This document shows, in pieces, positions 25,901 through 46,633 of a stretch of DNA of 64,000 bases. The notes under the pieces are model-generated. The model was not told the DNA's origin and ran no database searches. It saw nothing but the letters and a program-made list of their open reading frames with translations. Numbering within the stretch: the first letter of the stretch is position 1; every line of letters begins with the position of its first letter. The position numbers were made by a program, and so were the translations under genes. Origin of the DNA: Lucifuga dentata (taxonomy: Eukaryota; Chordata; Actinopteri; Ophidiiformes; Bythitidae); NCBI GenBank assembly GCA_014773175.1, contig VXCM01003266.1, positions 1-64,000 on the forward strand. Direction: 5' to 3'.

Positions 25901-28529
25901 CGTTGACCTAAATGTGCTCAGTGATAACTGAAGCTCATTCATAGAACGTCTCCTACGATAATCAGCGTACGGCAAAGGAAATATACATTCTGTTTTAGAG
26001 CTCCTCCGTAAAAGACTGACACTAAAATAACAGGTAAACATGCATAACCTCTGTAGTGTGTAATCACACTGTGTGGTGGGTGGGGGGTGGAGATGTATGT
26101 GTGTGTGTGTGTGTGTGTGAGGAACTCAAGATGTGTGCAATGCAGCAGGTGAGGTTACGAATGAACAGAGCACCACAAGAATATGTGCCAGATTGGATCA
26201 AAACTCACCATTTAAAAACTGACTGATCAGCTGAGTGAGTTTATCAAAGTTATTGATCACTAACACATGAGGCATACAGTTTTAAATGTCGTCCAGATTT
26301 CATACCACTGAAATTTACCACCGGAATGAAACAGGTTTTAAAACAATTTGTGTGGGTTTGTTTTATGAATAGCTACTGTAGCATGTAAATAAGGAAATAT
26401 CACAGTAACGCCTCTTTCAAGGCAAACACTAAAATATGTCACTAACAGCCGTTTATGAATTAGGAATGTGGTTGTGCCATGATATTTGCGCATAGCAATG
26501 CGGTAAATCATGCGCTACTTTTATAAATCTGGGTCTTTGTGCATTACAGAGGCCTAATTTTTCTTAGTTTTCTTGAAACAAACGAAAGGTGTGCCATTTC
26601 TTGCAGTGGGCTACTGTATCTCTATTGTTTTAATTCAGTTAAGGCCCATTATTCTTAATTCATGCAACAATTCTCAGAAACACTAGTACTAGCCTGAGCA
26701 CAATTACATCATCTTCATTCTGTTACCTGTTTATGACTGTGGCAGCACAGAGTCAGTGCGGTTTTCCATGATGCCTGCCCTCTATCTCCCGCTCTAAACA
26801 GCAGCTTGTTCAACCTGTCATCACTAACAGTGGCTCCCAGATATGTGGCCCTGTCACAAATCCTCATGCTCTGCACCGAGCTGAGATCATTAAAACATCA
26901 TAATCCTCCCACAGACATACTGAGATGGATACAACATAGAAGCAAGGGGGTGTTGTGTGTGAGCTTCAGGCTTTAAATCCAACAAATATGGTATATTGTT
27001 ATGAAACAAGTGAATTGTTTTAGCACGATCTTGCTCACATAAATCTGTTTATATAACAGATCTGTAAATCTGCACAGCTGCTACGTTTCACATGACAAAC
27101 ACCTACAATATCAGTCAGTCAACATTATGCCTTTAAATTCTTATTATATAGTTATGTGAGGTTTGAATTTTTTAAGAAAAGGAACAACATTACAGATAAT
27201 GGCTGTAATCTTCTTTTCAAATGATGTTCAAAAAGCAAATATGTTTGGACAAAAGCAACGTTCTAATGAATTTAACAGTAAAATCCAACAATGCATGGTG
27301 GGTAAAGGCATATGTTACAAAGCACTATCTGTACAAGAGTAATCCAGTGTCTCAGTAACCACAAAGATTTATCTTCATTATAATGCCTACTCTCTTAGTC
27401 TTAGAGCTTTTAATGCAGCCACAAGTCAGAGAAAACAAACGCTTGTGTGTGGACAGTAAACAAATACCACAGATGGTTAGATGCTACTGCTTAACATCAC
27501 AGTGTGTATACAGGCAAACCCTGAGTATCCAACAACTTCAAACCACTTACTGTTATATTTTTAAATTGGAGCTGATTGATATGAAAAATTAAAAAGAAAA
27601 AGAATTTGGTTGGAAAACTATTTGTACTGTTAATAGTGGATCATTGTATATAGAAATATCTTAACCACAGACTTAAGGCCAATCCAAAGTGATGCTGACC
27701 TGACACTCAAGCAATGTGAACACATGGATGTTCACTGTTTAAGCCTCTTTTACATGATTTAAGTTAAGTTTAAAGTCCTGTGCTACAGATTCACGGTTTT
27801 ATGAAGCATGACCATATGGCTTGGGCTGTTTGAAATGAAAAAACCACATCCTCTCATATCAAACATGCAAAGCAAATCTCTTCTAAAATTAGGTTGTTGC
27901 TGTACCGGACTTCATAAAATTGCCCGTGAATGGGCGGCGTCATCAATAGAAATAAGCACATGGATAATAAAGGCATTTATGATTTTGCTAAGCCTTAACT
28001 CCTATCTCCTTCTACTCACTGTGACGCAGCCAGCGAGGACAAAAATAGCTGCTTCTAAAACAGGAGGCTGGTATCAATCCTGGCAGACTGAGTCTCATGT
28101 TGTCAAAAGTTTAGTATTTTTCAGGCAAACCAGGCCAAAATGTGCAAGAAAGGAGGAATAAATACTGAGTGTGTTTATTTAGTGGGAACTAAACTGTTCA
28201 CTGCTGGGCAATTCATTTTTTAGCAGGGTCCAGATTTTCTGCAGTCGACTGCATAGTGCATAGTAGTGGGGAGCAGGCGACCACAAGTAAAACATGTTAC
28301 CTCTATTTAAGAAAGCATAAACTACACTGAGAACTCAACAGTCAGATAAAGGAGGCTATGAAGAGATTTAATCATATGAGCACATAAATAAAAAGTTTCA
28401 GCTTATTTGGTTAACTCTACACAAATCATCTGTAGCAGGATTTTAGAAATGTTGAGGTCATTATCCATTCTGCAGAAAATTCTACACAGACACAAAAAAC
28501 AGCAGTCAGCAAGTTTATATATATACTGT

Positions 28530-28583
<54 letters not shown>

Positions 28584-31500
28584 TTAATTTAATAGTTTAA
28601 CTATTCAGTTGCACTATGTAAGGATTTTATTATTTATGATTCCCCTCTAAGCATGTTTCGAAGTTTAAACTGCTACTAGGGAAATGCTTAATTTTGTCTA
28701 AAATAATCTAATACCAAAATTCCTAATAATAAAGGAAAATTCAGAAGACACAACCTCAGTGTCTTTTGGCCCTACTTATGCGGAAATTACATTTGATTGA
28801 ACATTGTCACGATACAACCTGTTCACTGACAGGAAAATGGCCTGAGAGTCTGATACCACACAAAACCAGCATGGCAACAAGGGATTAACCAGTGTTCAGT
28901 GTTAACGGATCAATGCAATCATCCAAACCACGATACACATCTATAAAATAACTATATGGTTGCTACATGGTTACGATTGAACTAATATAGTATTTGAAAC
29001 ATAAACATTCCTCTCTACTTTTTAAATCCTTGTTAAACATGGGGTCTGTGTGTGAAAGGGCTGTAATAGAGGAGGTATCTCAGACTGTAATCAAGACAAA
29101 CTCTCAGAATTTGTTCCACTCACATTAGACTCCAAATGTCAAGCCTTTCATTAAAAACAACTCTGATACTGGTCCTGTGTAACTTTTTCCTCACAGAGCC
29201 TTTTGTTTTCCAGTACAAGAGAGGCTTACATGCAGGTGGGGTCAAATTAAAACAGCCCTGAGAGGTTTGTGGCTCTGGCAGCTCTGGACTTTACAGCCCA
29301 GCTGTGTTGGCTCTGGACAGAGAAGTGCTCCAGTGTTTTGTTCCCTGCCTGACATTAGCCCTACCCATTCACAGTTTCCCTTTGTCCGGGCACTCTTTGA
29401 TACCTTTTCCCTCTCTTCCAGCTTTGTCATCAGCCTCTCCTGTCTGCCTTTTTATCTCTTGTCAGAGTTTATATTTGCATCATGGTTCAAGGTGAAGAAA
29501 AAAACCTTTATAATAGCATTGTGCCTTTTTTCTTTTCTGTAGGTGCCCAAGGATGTGCGCAGGAGCTCTTGTTTGCTTTTTACAGAGGGTAAGAAGATAT
29601 TCATTCATTCTGAGATGTTTCAGAAGGTTGACCGTGAAACCTNACACACACACACACACACATCCACACACACTCACACCCACACCCACGACTATGTTTG
29701 AGTTGATGGTTAGATTCTTTCCACAATCAAACCCCTACCAACTAAAATCCTTAAACACTGTCACATTAAAAATCACGGGATTTTTCCATGTAAAACATCG
29801 AACAAGTCACTGAATTTGAGTAATAGCTTCAGAAACTTTGCATAGAATTTAAATGGCTTTATTATTTATGCACGTGCCTGTGACACTGGTGCATAAATGG
29901 GCTGCCGAAACAGCTTTTGGTCAAAAACAACTCACAAGCACTTTATTCTTATCCTGTCAGATGCTGAAAGGTGTGCTTTTTGTTTGAACATCTGTTTTTG
30001 TGCAATTTTTCATCCGATAACCCTTATTCATTGTGCAGTTGTCTTAGACAGGTGTGTTTGTCAGCCTCACCTTTATGAAAACTAGCAACAGGCTAAGAAC
30101 ACATTTCCAATGGAAATTCTCATCACGTGGAAAATAAGGCTCTATTCGCTTCTAGCAGGCCAGATATTTGGCTTTTGTATGTACAAGTCATAAATCTAAG
30201 CAATAACAACAAAGAGGGTCTATTAAATAGAAAGTAAGGGGTGAGGTATTAAATTTGTTGGAATTACAGAAAAGTATAGGAGAACATTAGTTCGTATGTT
30301 TAATGTCTTACGAGCTTGGAATAGAAAGTTTTCTTTAGGATGTTATGATGGAACATATCTAATGGATGACCTACTCCATTTGGAGACAAAAGAAATACTT
30401 CACAGATAGATGACAGCAGGGTAGAAGCATGAATAATGAGAGCAGCATACAGGCAGAACTGGAGTTCAAGCCCATCTAACAGCAAGAGGTGCTGAAGAGT
30501 ACTTAAACAATAAACCCAATATAGACAAGCTCCAGGAGAGCCATTCTGTGGCTCATAACTTCCTCTGTTGGGGCACACAAAAAGACAAATTTCCCTCCAG
30601 AGATCGGTGAAGTATGACATTAATATTAAAGATAAAAGTAGGGTTTTCTTTTGAAGCTGGAAAGATTGCCTTTCCTATAACAATGTTGTTGCTGATGATA
30701 AGAAAATTGTAAAATAGAATCAATGTTGGATGTGTGCGGCCTTCTACCTCTACAGTCCCTACAATATATCTGGGGGATAATCTGCCATATATACTATCTT
30801 TAAGAGGTATATGAACTGAAACTCTGTCTGTACAGCACAGACGAATTATAGACGATACAAATATTAAAATTGATTTTCAAGACCTGGCACAAAAATCCTG
30901 ACCATGTCTATATCATTTGTAACTTTTGTAGGCCAAATCAGCAAACAGTGTCAGAACACCAAGGAAGAGAACGACTCTGTTCTGCGCTGTTTAAATAACG
31001 CAGAGTTTGTCTCATTATCTATGCATCAGCCTGCACTGTGTCAGGAAACAAGAAGGAAATGTGACTCTCATTACAAGAACATGATAGTGAAATCTGACAC
31101 TTAATCTATTTAATGCCATTTTCACAGATCATGTCAAGAGATGCTACTGCTTTTTTTTTTTTCCTAATACATTTCAGGCCCAAACAAAGTGCTTTGAGCA
31201 ACGTTTTGGCAATGTTGAGAGTCAAATAATGTGCTATTTCTTTTTTTAGCTTGTTTTCTAGGTTTGTTTAAATGAGCCATATCTTTGACTGATATGAAGT
31301 TTCCTTTCAAATCTCAATATAACTAAAATTCAGAATGATAAAGCAAAACTTGTGCAAAACAACCCTCAAAAAACAAACAAACAAACAAAACAAAACAAAA
31401 CTTGATGCCACACCTGAAGACTGACTATGTTCAACTAATATCTGTGGGTTTCTTGGTAACGTGGCAAGAGCAAGCATTTCTCTATCCTAGATTCAGACAG

Positions 31501-33558
31501 CACCTCTAATTATATGGCAAAAATATATATTGATAAATATTTTCACAGTTCAGTAAAAGTAAAGTAAATGTTATTAGAAAAATTTTGATATTGTCCATTA
31601 ACGGTAGCAACCAATTTCATAGCTTGGTGTTGCATACATTTACTGTATTTGAAATTCTATGCAGCTCTCTTCATGGATTACCCTTTGGAGGTTATATTTT
31701 TGTACTCTATAAAAAGTTGGCGATTCTTCCTCGTGGATTTGTGATATAGAATTTATATGTTTGATGTACAGAATCAATCGTCTATCAGAATGTGATATTA
31801 TTGTGGCTTGAGGCTCTTACAGTCCAATGATCCAGTTTCTTCCATGATGTTAAATTTTATGAGCTGCAGAACTACATGCAAATTAATTGTACGCAAAGCA
31901 ATACACTTGTCAAAACTCGTTTTCCACAGAACTGGTGACTTACATGTATTGTGTGGACCGAGAAAAATTGCAAACAAAGACGTTTCAGACATGCACTGCC
32001 ACAAACATATAAAAATAAACCAGTAAATTCTCAAATTCAGCAGCGGTTCTCCATGCCAGATGTTTGGAAAGTGCTGCTAGTTTTCACCTCACCAAATAAT
32101 TACTTGTCAGTGCATCATTTGCAGGTGGAGAAAAAGTCAGCAGAGATCTGTGTGAAAAACAGCGTTCTGTAACAATGACAACTTATTAGAGACATTTTTA
32201 GGTGAGACAGAAATGGAAAGAAGAATATTTACTTAGGTGCAATGATGAAGTACTTATACTTTACTTTAGTAATGCTATTTTGTACTACTTTTAATGTTAA
32301 TTCTAGTACAGTTACAGAAATAGTATACATCTGATGACTGCAGTTACAATTTGCAGACTGCAAATGAGATAAACATGAGATGAGCACATAAAATATTAAT
32401 GCTGAAAAACTTGTTTGTCATCCTTATTTCAGTTTGATGGCACAATGCATCAAAAGTTTTAGAATGGAAAAGAGCTGGAGAATGTAAGCTATTGTAGAGG
32501 ATTATGTATCCCTTTGAACTGATCTAAAAACATGAAAATCTCTGAAACGGGAAACAAGATTTTTCCACCATTTTCCTCCAATTTTAGAGAATTTTCCAAA
32601 AATTACCAAAATGCTTACTTTCAAGTTGTAGAATACCAACTTTCAAGAACAACATGTTCACACTGTTAGGAGAGAGAGAGAGATAGAAAAAAACACTTCT
32701 ATCTCTAATCCTGGTGTTTTTCATTATTGATGCATTACCAAGTACCAGATACATGTTAAGGCATCAATAATTTAACATTCCGACAGGGACCATTCTTCGA
32801 AAAAAGTAACTTTAATTTTGACACTTTACTGCTAATATTTAATTTACTTCTAGAAATGAACAGAGGGTCTTTGATGAAGTATTTTTGCCATTTTGATAGT
32901 GTTTTTTCTTAAGTTTGGGATACTTTTTCCACCACTGGGTAGAGGTCAACTTGCATTCTGGTGCTTTTCCATGACTGGACACCTGTGGCAGGAAATTTAC
33001 CACATTGGCAACCACAAAAATAGCCAGTAAACAGTAAAATGGTGTTCAAACAGTGAGACACGTACAGATGGAAAACAAAAGATCTGTGGGCTCAGGGTGT
33101 TCCTTACCTTGGTGGGGCATTGTTATGGTCTCGTTGGCATTGCTGGAGCCCACATTGTAAATGACAACAGCTGAGGCGTTGTATCTTGCAGCGTTTTGAA
33201 TTTTCTCCCTAAACGTACAGTTTCCTGCAGCCACCAGAGCCACCCAGGGGCTACCGTGGGAGAGGGGGAAACTGAGGTTTGGATCGCATGCTTGTCTGTC
33301 CTGCGGAAGGGACGGCAACAACACACCTCCTCTGGTTTCATTCTTGGGCGAGTGCTCGCCATACCGGCCGCACTCTGTCTTCTCTGTTTTGATTTCTTTA
33401 GTGAGGGGGTCTGTGTATGTGATGTTGACGAACGCGGTGTACCATTCCTCCTTCTCTGCAACGGTGAAGTCCAGGCACAGCAAGTGAACGAAACAGAACG
33501 ACAGCAGCCACGTCGAGAGAGCCAGACTGCGGCAAGCTCGGATGAAGGACGCTGCCAT
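15311..33558 (-). CDS. rnf150: RING finger protein 150, transmembrane E3 ubiquitin ligase of the Goliath/PA-TM-RING family
   Basis: Seven coding exons: 33108-33558, 22937-23187, 20894-20965, 20600-20682, 20277-20373, 19918-20128, 15311-15429. All have GT-AG borders, and the phases add up to 1,284 nt and 427 aa (human RNF150, from memory, is about 438). The signal peptide lies within aa 1-35 ([20 protein letters not shown]). A luminal protease-associated domain follows at about 60-190, with N-glycosylation sequons such as NCTF. One membrane segment spans 196-220 ([20 protein letters not shown]). The RING-H2 set is complete: C267, C270, C285, H287, H290, C293, C304, C307. The serine/acid-rich tail ends [10 protein letters not shown]...AKS as in RNF150, which separates it from RNF130 and RNF149. 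It probably ubiquitinates membrane cargo in the endosomal system, by family analogy. The ATG at 33558 sits in a good Kozak context (A at -3, G at +4). Oddity: Gly286 stands where human family members have Arg or Lys. Confidence 0.96.
18075..18453 (-). mobile_element. Deleted Tc1-like DNA transposon with terminal inverted repeats
   Basis: The left end has GGTCCAAAAGTCTGAGACCA and the right end its complement TGGTCTCAGACTTTTGGACC. Both are bordered by TA, as expected for Tc1/mariner. On the minus strand inside, residues like [18 protein letters not shown] match the C-terminal end of fish Tc1 transposases. The catalytic part is deleted, so the copy is non-autonomous. Confidence 0.75.
19583..19720. 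repeat. Dispersed fish repeat (3'-end type)
   Basis: The stretch with AAGTCAGATTTATTTGTATG and AAAGGGATTCACATGCCAAC resembles the very common teleost repeat that starts near GTCAAGTTTATTTATATAGC. It is short and has no coding content. Family assignment is from memory. Confidence 0.4.
19918..20128 (-). CDS. rnf150: rnf150 coding exon 6
   Basis: 211 nt, aa 319-388 plus 1 nt. Low-complexity cytosolic tail with [20 protein letters not shown], resembling human RNF150 here (PPTNQITGASDTTVNESSV, from memory). The donor is GTAAGT. Confidence 0.92.
20277..20373 (-). CDS. rnf150: rnf150 coding exon 5 (RING-H2, second half)
   Basis: 97 nt. Encodes [20 protein letters not shown] followed by [12 protein letters not shown], with the tryptophan that normally contacts the E2 enzyme. 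Confidence 0.95.
20600..20682 (-). CDS. rnf150: rnf150 coding exon 4 (RING-H2, first half)
   Basis: 83 nt, aa 259-285 plus 2 nt. Carries [20 protein letters not shown] and Cys285. The GG left at the donor joins the G of exon 5 to make Gly286 between Cys285 and His287. Confidence 0.94.
20894..20965 (-). CDS. rnf150: rnf150 coding exon 3
   Basis: 72 nt, 24 codons, phase 0 at both ends. Encodes the basic juxtamembrane linker [20 protein letters not shown], almost unchanged between family members. Confidence 0.94.
21835..22330 (+). repeat. Pyrimidine-rich retroposon-like segment
   Basis: Long run of TG/CT-rich sequence with repeated CTGACTGT, TGCCTG and TTTTGGATTT words, ending near CATTTGAGTC. 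It resembles 3' ends of dispersed non-LTR retroposons in fish. The open frame at 22080-22427 lies in it and looks like chance coding. Classification needs a repeat library. Confidence 0.4.
22387..22429. repeat. Perfect 16-bp stem inverted repeat
   Basis: The arms GTCTACATGACCAGGT and ACCTGGTCATGTAGAC are exact complements, separated by 11 nt. Confidence 0.9.
22937..23187 (-). CDS. rnf150: rnf150 coding exon 2 (end of PA domain and membrane segment)
   Basis: 251 nt, aa 151-234. Contains [19 protein letters not shown], the hydrophobic membrane span, then [15 protein letters not shown] at the cytosolic side. Confidence 0.95.
25436..25459 (+). ncRNA. Hammerhead-like ribozyme core (degenerate candidate)
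   Basis: CTGAAGA (fits the CUGANGA box) is followed 12 nt later by GAAAC, the two conserved boxes of a hammerhead core. Penelope-like elements are known to carry hammerhead ribozymes in their terminal repeats. Stem II pairing between the boxes is poor here, so this may be a dead copy. Confidence 0.35.
25463..25595. repeat. 66-bp exact duplication around a single N (probable assembly artefact)
   Basis: 25463-25528 and 25530-25595 are identical, separated only by N at 25529. Confidence 0.9.
25864..26536. mobile_element. Possible inverted-repeat transposon remnant
   Basis: The left end GGGGCAGATTCTTAAA and the right end TTTATAAATCTGGGTC look like degenerate terminal inverted repeats of a common fish element. 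No coding content. Weak support. Confidence 0.3.
26097..26120. repeat. (GT)n microsatellite
   Basis: Uninterrupted GT dinucleotide run in rnf150 intron 1. Confidence 0.9.
28532..28582. repeat. (AC)n microsatellite
   Basis: About 25 AC units, uninterrupted. Confidence 0.95.
29643..29690. repeat. (AC)n-like microsatellite starting at an N gap
   Basis: AC units with later interruptions, beginning immediately after the N at 29643. The gap probably hides unresolved repeat length. Confidence 0.85.
33108..33558 (-). CDS. rnf150: rnf150 coding exon 1 (signal peptide and most of the PA domain)
   Basis: 451 nt, aa 1-150 plus 1 nt. It includes [18 protein letters not shown], the [12 protein letters not shown] motif and [19 protein letters not shown] of the PA domain. 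The donor is GTAAGG. The open frame runs on to 33046, but that tail is intron. Confidence 0.95.
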
Positions 33559-41692
<8,134 letters not shown>

Positions 41693-41781
41693 ACGTGGAC
41701 ACAGTCTACAGGTGTAATACACAGCCGCTAGACACAGCGCCCCCTGTGATGGAAATTCTGAAATACAAGAGTACTTTGCAG

Positions 41782-41787
41782 AATAAA
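41782..41787 (+). terminator. znf330: znf330 polyadenylation signal
   Basis: AATAAA 90 nt after the stop codon, with T/G-rich sequence following. The short 3' UTR is plausible. Confidence 0.7.
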
Positions 41788-42370
41788 TCGATGAAATAGA
41801 TATAGTCTTTTCTGAGTGAATTTATTATAAGTCTTACTTCTTGCAAGGAGGACACAAATGAACACAGAGATCACCAGTCTCTACACCCAAATGTGTGTCG
41901 ATGGTGAGTTGTACACAATATTTATACGTTTCAAGACACATTGTCTCAAGATGCATTCAACACATGGTGAGGGAGGGTGAAGATTCACAGGAATGTTCTA
42001 AGGTCATTAAAAGCTTAGTCTAAACGAGCTTCCCTATGGCATAGTCTAAACAAGCATATCAAGCATATCAAGTGTGGAGACACTGCAGGGTCACCAGTCA
42101 TCATTTTTATGCTATGCCAGTCCCTGGGGAAGGTCACCCCAAGGCAACATTCCTTCATGTTTGACCCAAGGCCTAACCAGAACACCACAATACCCTATGT
42201 TGACCCGAGGCTTGGCCGATGCACACCGGGTGCACAGGCCATGAGAAGAGACACTTATGCATGAAACATGAAATTCCCATCACACTCCAAATTCCCATCA
42301 CACCCCTTCTGGTTGTTGTGCACTTGATACATATCATGAAACAATTAGGTATAAGCAAAGAATTCCTCAG

Positions 42371-42916
42371 TTAAAGGACCACACAGTACCATGTTTGAGC
42401 CACACCCCATGTTACTGTCTACCACTTCCCAAAACATACTGCTGAAGAGGTAAATTTTAGAATTGTTTTTCCTACCTTTCCAGACTGTCCATTGGTTTCA
42501 GTGCAGTACAAAAATCAACTTGTAGAGATTTGAAACTTGCCTGAGGAAAGTAATCCATCACGGTGAACAAGATGTTTATTAAGTTTTTTTTGTCTAAGTA
42601 ACTTCATTTAACTGGTTCAACACGGAGCTGCATGGAGGAAAATGTATGTATCCGCCAGGGAATATAGTCCCAGATAAATTAAATTCAGCCTACATAGCCC
42701 TCTACATTCAGACATACGTGTTAACAGGCAAAACACTGAAATTTAAAGTGGGTGTATCACTTGAACATTTGATTTTGATTTTTGAAAGATTAGGGGATTT
42801 GGAAAAGTAACAGGAAAACTAAAATATGGTGTTATGAAAAATGATTGGCGGTAATGTGTGTATGCAGGTAGTATTTTTTGGGCTTAAAATGCAAAATCAC
42901 TGGTATTGTCCTTTAA
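42371..42916. mobile_element. TTAA-bounded inverted-repeat element, family B, copy 1 (546 bp)
   Basis: Starts TTAAAGGACCACAC and ends ATTGTCCTTTAA. Its interior, with CATTTGATTTTGATTTTTGA and GATTAGGGGATTTGG, recurs reverse-complemented at 47696-48286. No open frame of note. Confidence 0.65.
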
Positions 42917-44093
42917 GGACGGTAGTTGGGCTGTTTACATTTATGGCCACAGTGTATAAAAGTTATATAATGTCATGATGTCCTCACTGCCTGCCAGGAA
43001 ATGCAGTTTTATTCATATTTATCAGTGATTGGATTCACTTCAAAAATAAAATGTTACTCTTCATCTGTGTTGGTTGAGACGTGTTTGTGTTGCCATTAAA
43101 TAATAAAATCTCATTTGACTGAACATTTAAAATGGCAGGACTGTTTAGTGGCCTGTGTCCATTTAAAGTGGAAATTAGAAAAAAAATGCAATACACATCT
43201 CAATACAAGGAGTGGAGGACGGCTGTCTGGGTGGCATAGTTAGGCTGCTGGTGTGCAGACTTGGTGCACCATATGGGCAGGATTTGCCATTGGCTTGGTA
43301 GGCCCTGCCCTCACGTGTGGGCCGTGATATGCCACTTGCATACATGGAAATAAATTGCATATGTATCGGATATCCGCCAATGCGACTGCTGTCTAAATAC
43401 ACAGATTGGAATTTCCTTCCCATTCCGACTCCTACATAATGTTCCACCTTGTCTACATATGAATGATGTAAGCGATCAATATGATGATCGCTCTCTGTGA
43501 ACAGAAATGGAGGACATACTATATATTTCAGACACACTGATGTGTGTTTAGGTCAAATAGACATGTTAGTGTGTGATAACAGGCTCCAGTTACAGCAGCA
43601 AAAGTCCCACTTCTCTGTGATTAACTGACGAAAATTTGTGTCCTGATGGGAGAGAGAAACGCTCACACAACACATCAGATGTTTCTCTTTGTATTTGAAA
43701 GTTGCTAACCTGCTGATCATACTTTTAAATGGGTCTCATCCTAGTCCATTGAAACGTTTACATCTGTCTCAAAAATGTGCGCATGCGCCGTGTAAATAGT
43801 ACAGGTATCAGATATGAGCCACTTAAAAAAGAAAATAAGCTGAACAAAAAATCGGATATAGACAAAATATTGGAATTGAACATCAAGACTTGTAGAGTAA
43901 ATCTGACTTAAACGGGCCTGATGGGTTGAGTACACAGAGCGATACAATATTGACCACTAAACTGCTTTTCACTTATTTTTATTCCTATTTGTCTCTGTTT
44001 TTCTCTGTCCCTCATGGTGGTCCTCCTCTTTGACAGACATAAATTTCTATATAAATAAACACAAATCCTACAAATTAAGAGAACTGGTGATGG

Positions 44094-44148
<55 letters not shown>
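44094..44148. repeat. Compound (CT)n(CA)n microsatellite upstream of il15
   Basis: About 12 CT units then about 15 CA units, roughly 340 bp before the il15 start codon. Confidence 0.95.
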
Positions 44149-44151
<3 letters not shown>

Positions 44152-44404
44152 AATGCACAAGCACGAGATCTGTCTGTTGCAAGATTAAATTGTGTATATA
44201 CTCAATGGTGTGTGCAAGTCTTGCGCACACTAGAACTATATAGCCTACAGACAGGTTTAAAAAAAAAAAAAAAATCCAGCTGTCCCAGCTTGTGTAATGT
44301 GACGAGTCACGGGGGAGTGAATTTAGGGCGGATTCAAGTTCTCTGCTGCAGCCACATCCGGACCTCACACTCACCAAATAGCTTAAGTATGGACGCAGAC
44401 AAAT

Positions 44405-44414
44405 GAAAGAGAAC
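44405..44414 (+). promoter_or_regulatory. il15: IRF-like half-matching site upstream of il15
   Basis: GAAAGAGAAC differs by one base from the GAAANNGAAA core bound by interferon regulatory factors. It lies about 74 bp before the ATG. Weak alone. Confidence 0.25.
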
Positions 44415-44487
44415 GTTTTACCACGCGTGAAATGCAAAAATATGAACGCGACCTGTTGCCCTGCCGGGTAGGAGATCTGCTGCACAG

Positions 44488-44553
44488 ATGACACACTTCA
44501 TGACGGCACAGCTCCAGATCCACGCAAGGCTTTGCGTCACAAAACAGCAAGCG
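44488..44553 (+). CDS. il15: il15 coding exon 1 (probable)
   Basis: 22 codons, MTHFMTAQLQIHARLCVTKQ then QA, ending at GCG/GTGAGT. Chosen because the donor is strong, the phase fits exon 2 and an in-frame stop lies upstream (44443-44445). No homologous sequence supports it directly. Confidence 0.55.
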
Positions 44554-46559
44554 GTGAGTTTAATTTATGTACGTGGAAGTTTAAAATCTCTGCGTGTGGC
44601 GTGTTTCTTATAGTTTACAGGTCATTACTGAACTGGGAGTAATCGTGTGAGTGTTGTTTAGGAAGGGATCAGTGTGGTAAGTTCAAACCGGCAACAAATT
44701 CTAGTGATTGGAGGTGTGTCACCGTGATCCACGTGGGTCCACGGGAGACCTTTCAGCTTCTCTCTGCTCAAACATGCACGATTCTGGTTATTTGGTTAAA
44801 ATGACACTTCCGCCGTCACTGCACACTTTCACTTTCGATTAGCGTTCTGTGGACCTAATCCCACAGGCTCCTCCCCGGCACGGACGTCTGCAAACGACAT
44901 TAAATTTAAATGTCACTCACAAAAATATACAAAAAATGACCAGGTGACCCACGCAGTTCGGTGACCTGTCTGTTGTGAAAATCAGGCCAGACAGAGCTGC
45001 TTTGTGCAGTTCTGTGCATTGACATTTTAAATTTGTATTCTTATTAAATTACTATATATATATATAATCATACTTCATCACGGACCTCGTCACATACCTC
45101 ATAAGCCTCATGACATAATATGATTGTAATCCCTTCATTCCCTTTTATATCAACTTTTACCTACTGTATCTCCTTCTCATTGCTTGAGAAACTTGGCACA
45201 GCATTTCTTTTTTTTCTTTTTTTTTTACAGGATAAATAGTTTTATTTTACCTATACCATCAATTTTAATTCAAAAGTCAATTTAATATCCAAGAATCTCT
45301 TGCCAAATATTAGTATGGGTCAAGTGTAACTACTAAAAAAAACAAGTGTTACAAGTGGACTCAACACAAGTGAAATAAGAACTACTAAAACTAAAACAAG
45401 TGTAACAAGGGTCAAGTGTAACTACTAAAACTACCTAAATATCACAAATGTATAAATGTATAACATTAGAGTAATACTGTTGAGAGTGCCAAGAACATGC
45501 ATTTACCTACATGTTCAGTGATCACATTTACCATCTCTTGCTGTCAAAATTGGGATGTTCTGCACCCTCACACCAGGGGTATTAAGATATCATCTTAACA
45601 GTGCTGCTTTTCCAGAATTACTTTGTGTTTATTTACAGTATGGAGTGCTGCTTTGAGGTAAAGCATTAGTGGAGCATTTGGTAAAATCATCAACAGAGCA
45701 CGGCAGCATGCCTTTCTGGGTTGTTGCAGGGTGTTTACCAGAAAGAAGGACCAACCTTAAGATTTACCGTTTATTTAACATGAAATATGGTACACCTGCT
45801 ATTTACCACTGCCAAATGATTCATTTCATTCAGAAGTTAGCAAAGTGACTCACTCTTATAGTCCTAATCCAAAAGCAACTCAGGCAACCTAATATTAAAT
45901 GCACTCTTAATTTTCTCCCAGTACAGTACAATACAGTATAAGTATGCAGCATATGTATGTATGCAGTACACTGTTTTTTTTTGGGTTTTTTTTTGTTTGT
46001 TTTTTTAACCAAACTGCTGGGACATTTCTGTGCAAAACTAAAAATTTGTAGCAAATGACAAAATCAAACAGGACTGAAAAATTACCTTCATTCTGATTCA
46101 AACTTTGCCTTCAGATAGCACAATCTCCAGTAACACATTCACATTCACTCCTGAATACATATTACACACTGATAAATCAATAAAAAATACTGTTTAAAAT
46201 TGTTTGAGTCACTGCACTGAGTCAAAATATTCTTTTTCAGAACATCATTTATGCAGTTTGAACACTGCAATGCTATTTTATGTTAAATAGACTGCATTTG
46301 TGTAGAGGGGAAAAATAGATGGGTGGCTGATGGGTGTGCAGGTCATTGTAATAATCAAAGAGCTCAAATAAACACAGGTAATGTGTTAAAAAAAAAAAAC
46401 GCTAAGAAATTGTTTTACTTCCACAAAATATTGCATTCTTTCTTATGTGCCAGGCCCAGAATTTATCAATCAACCCTCTGTGTGTGTGTTTAAAATCATT
46501 CATTGGGAGAGAGACAGGGTACGGGTACCCCCTGGACATTGCCAGTCTATCACAGGGCT

Positions 46560-46633
<74 letters not shown>

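Larger units (their letters stand above)
23188..33107. other. rnf150 intron 1
   Basis: 9.9 kb. Apart from the Penelope-like element (23752-25595), a possible inverted-repeat element (25864-26536) and microsatellites, I see no gene. The remaining open frames are short and read like random AT-rich translation. Confidence 0.6.
41693..44487. other. Spacer between znf330 and il15
   Basis: 2.8 kb. Contains the znf330 3' UTR, a 546-bp TTAA-bounded element (42371-42916), undefined repeat-like sequence around 43190-43560 and a CT/CA microsatellite 340 bp before the il15 start. No coding gene seen. Confidence 0.55.

Noticed and set aside
43175..43537. 120-aa minus-strand frame in the znf330-il15 spacer
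   Set aside because: The sequence looks like an unclassified dispersed repeat; the protein has no recognisable domain.
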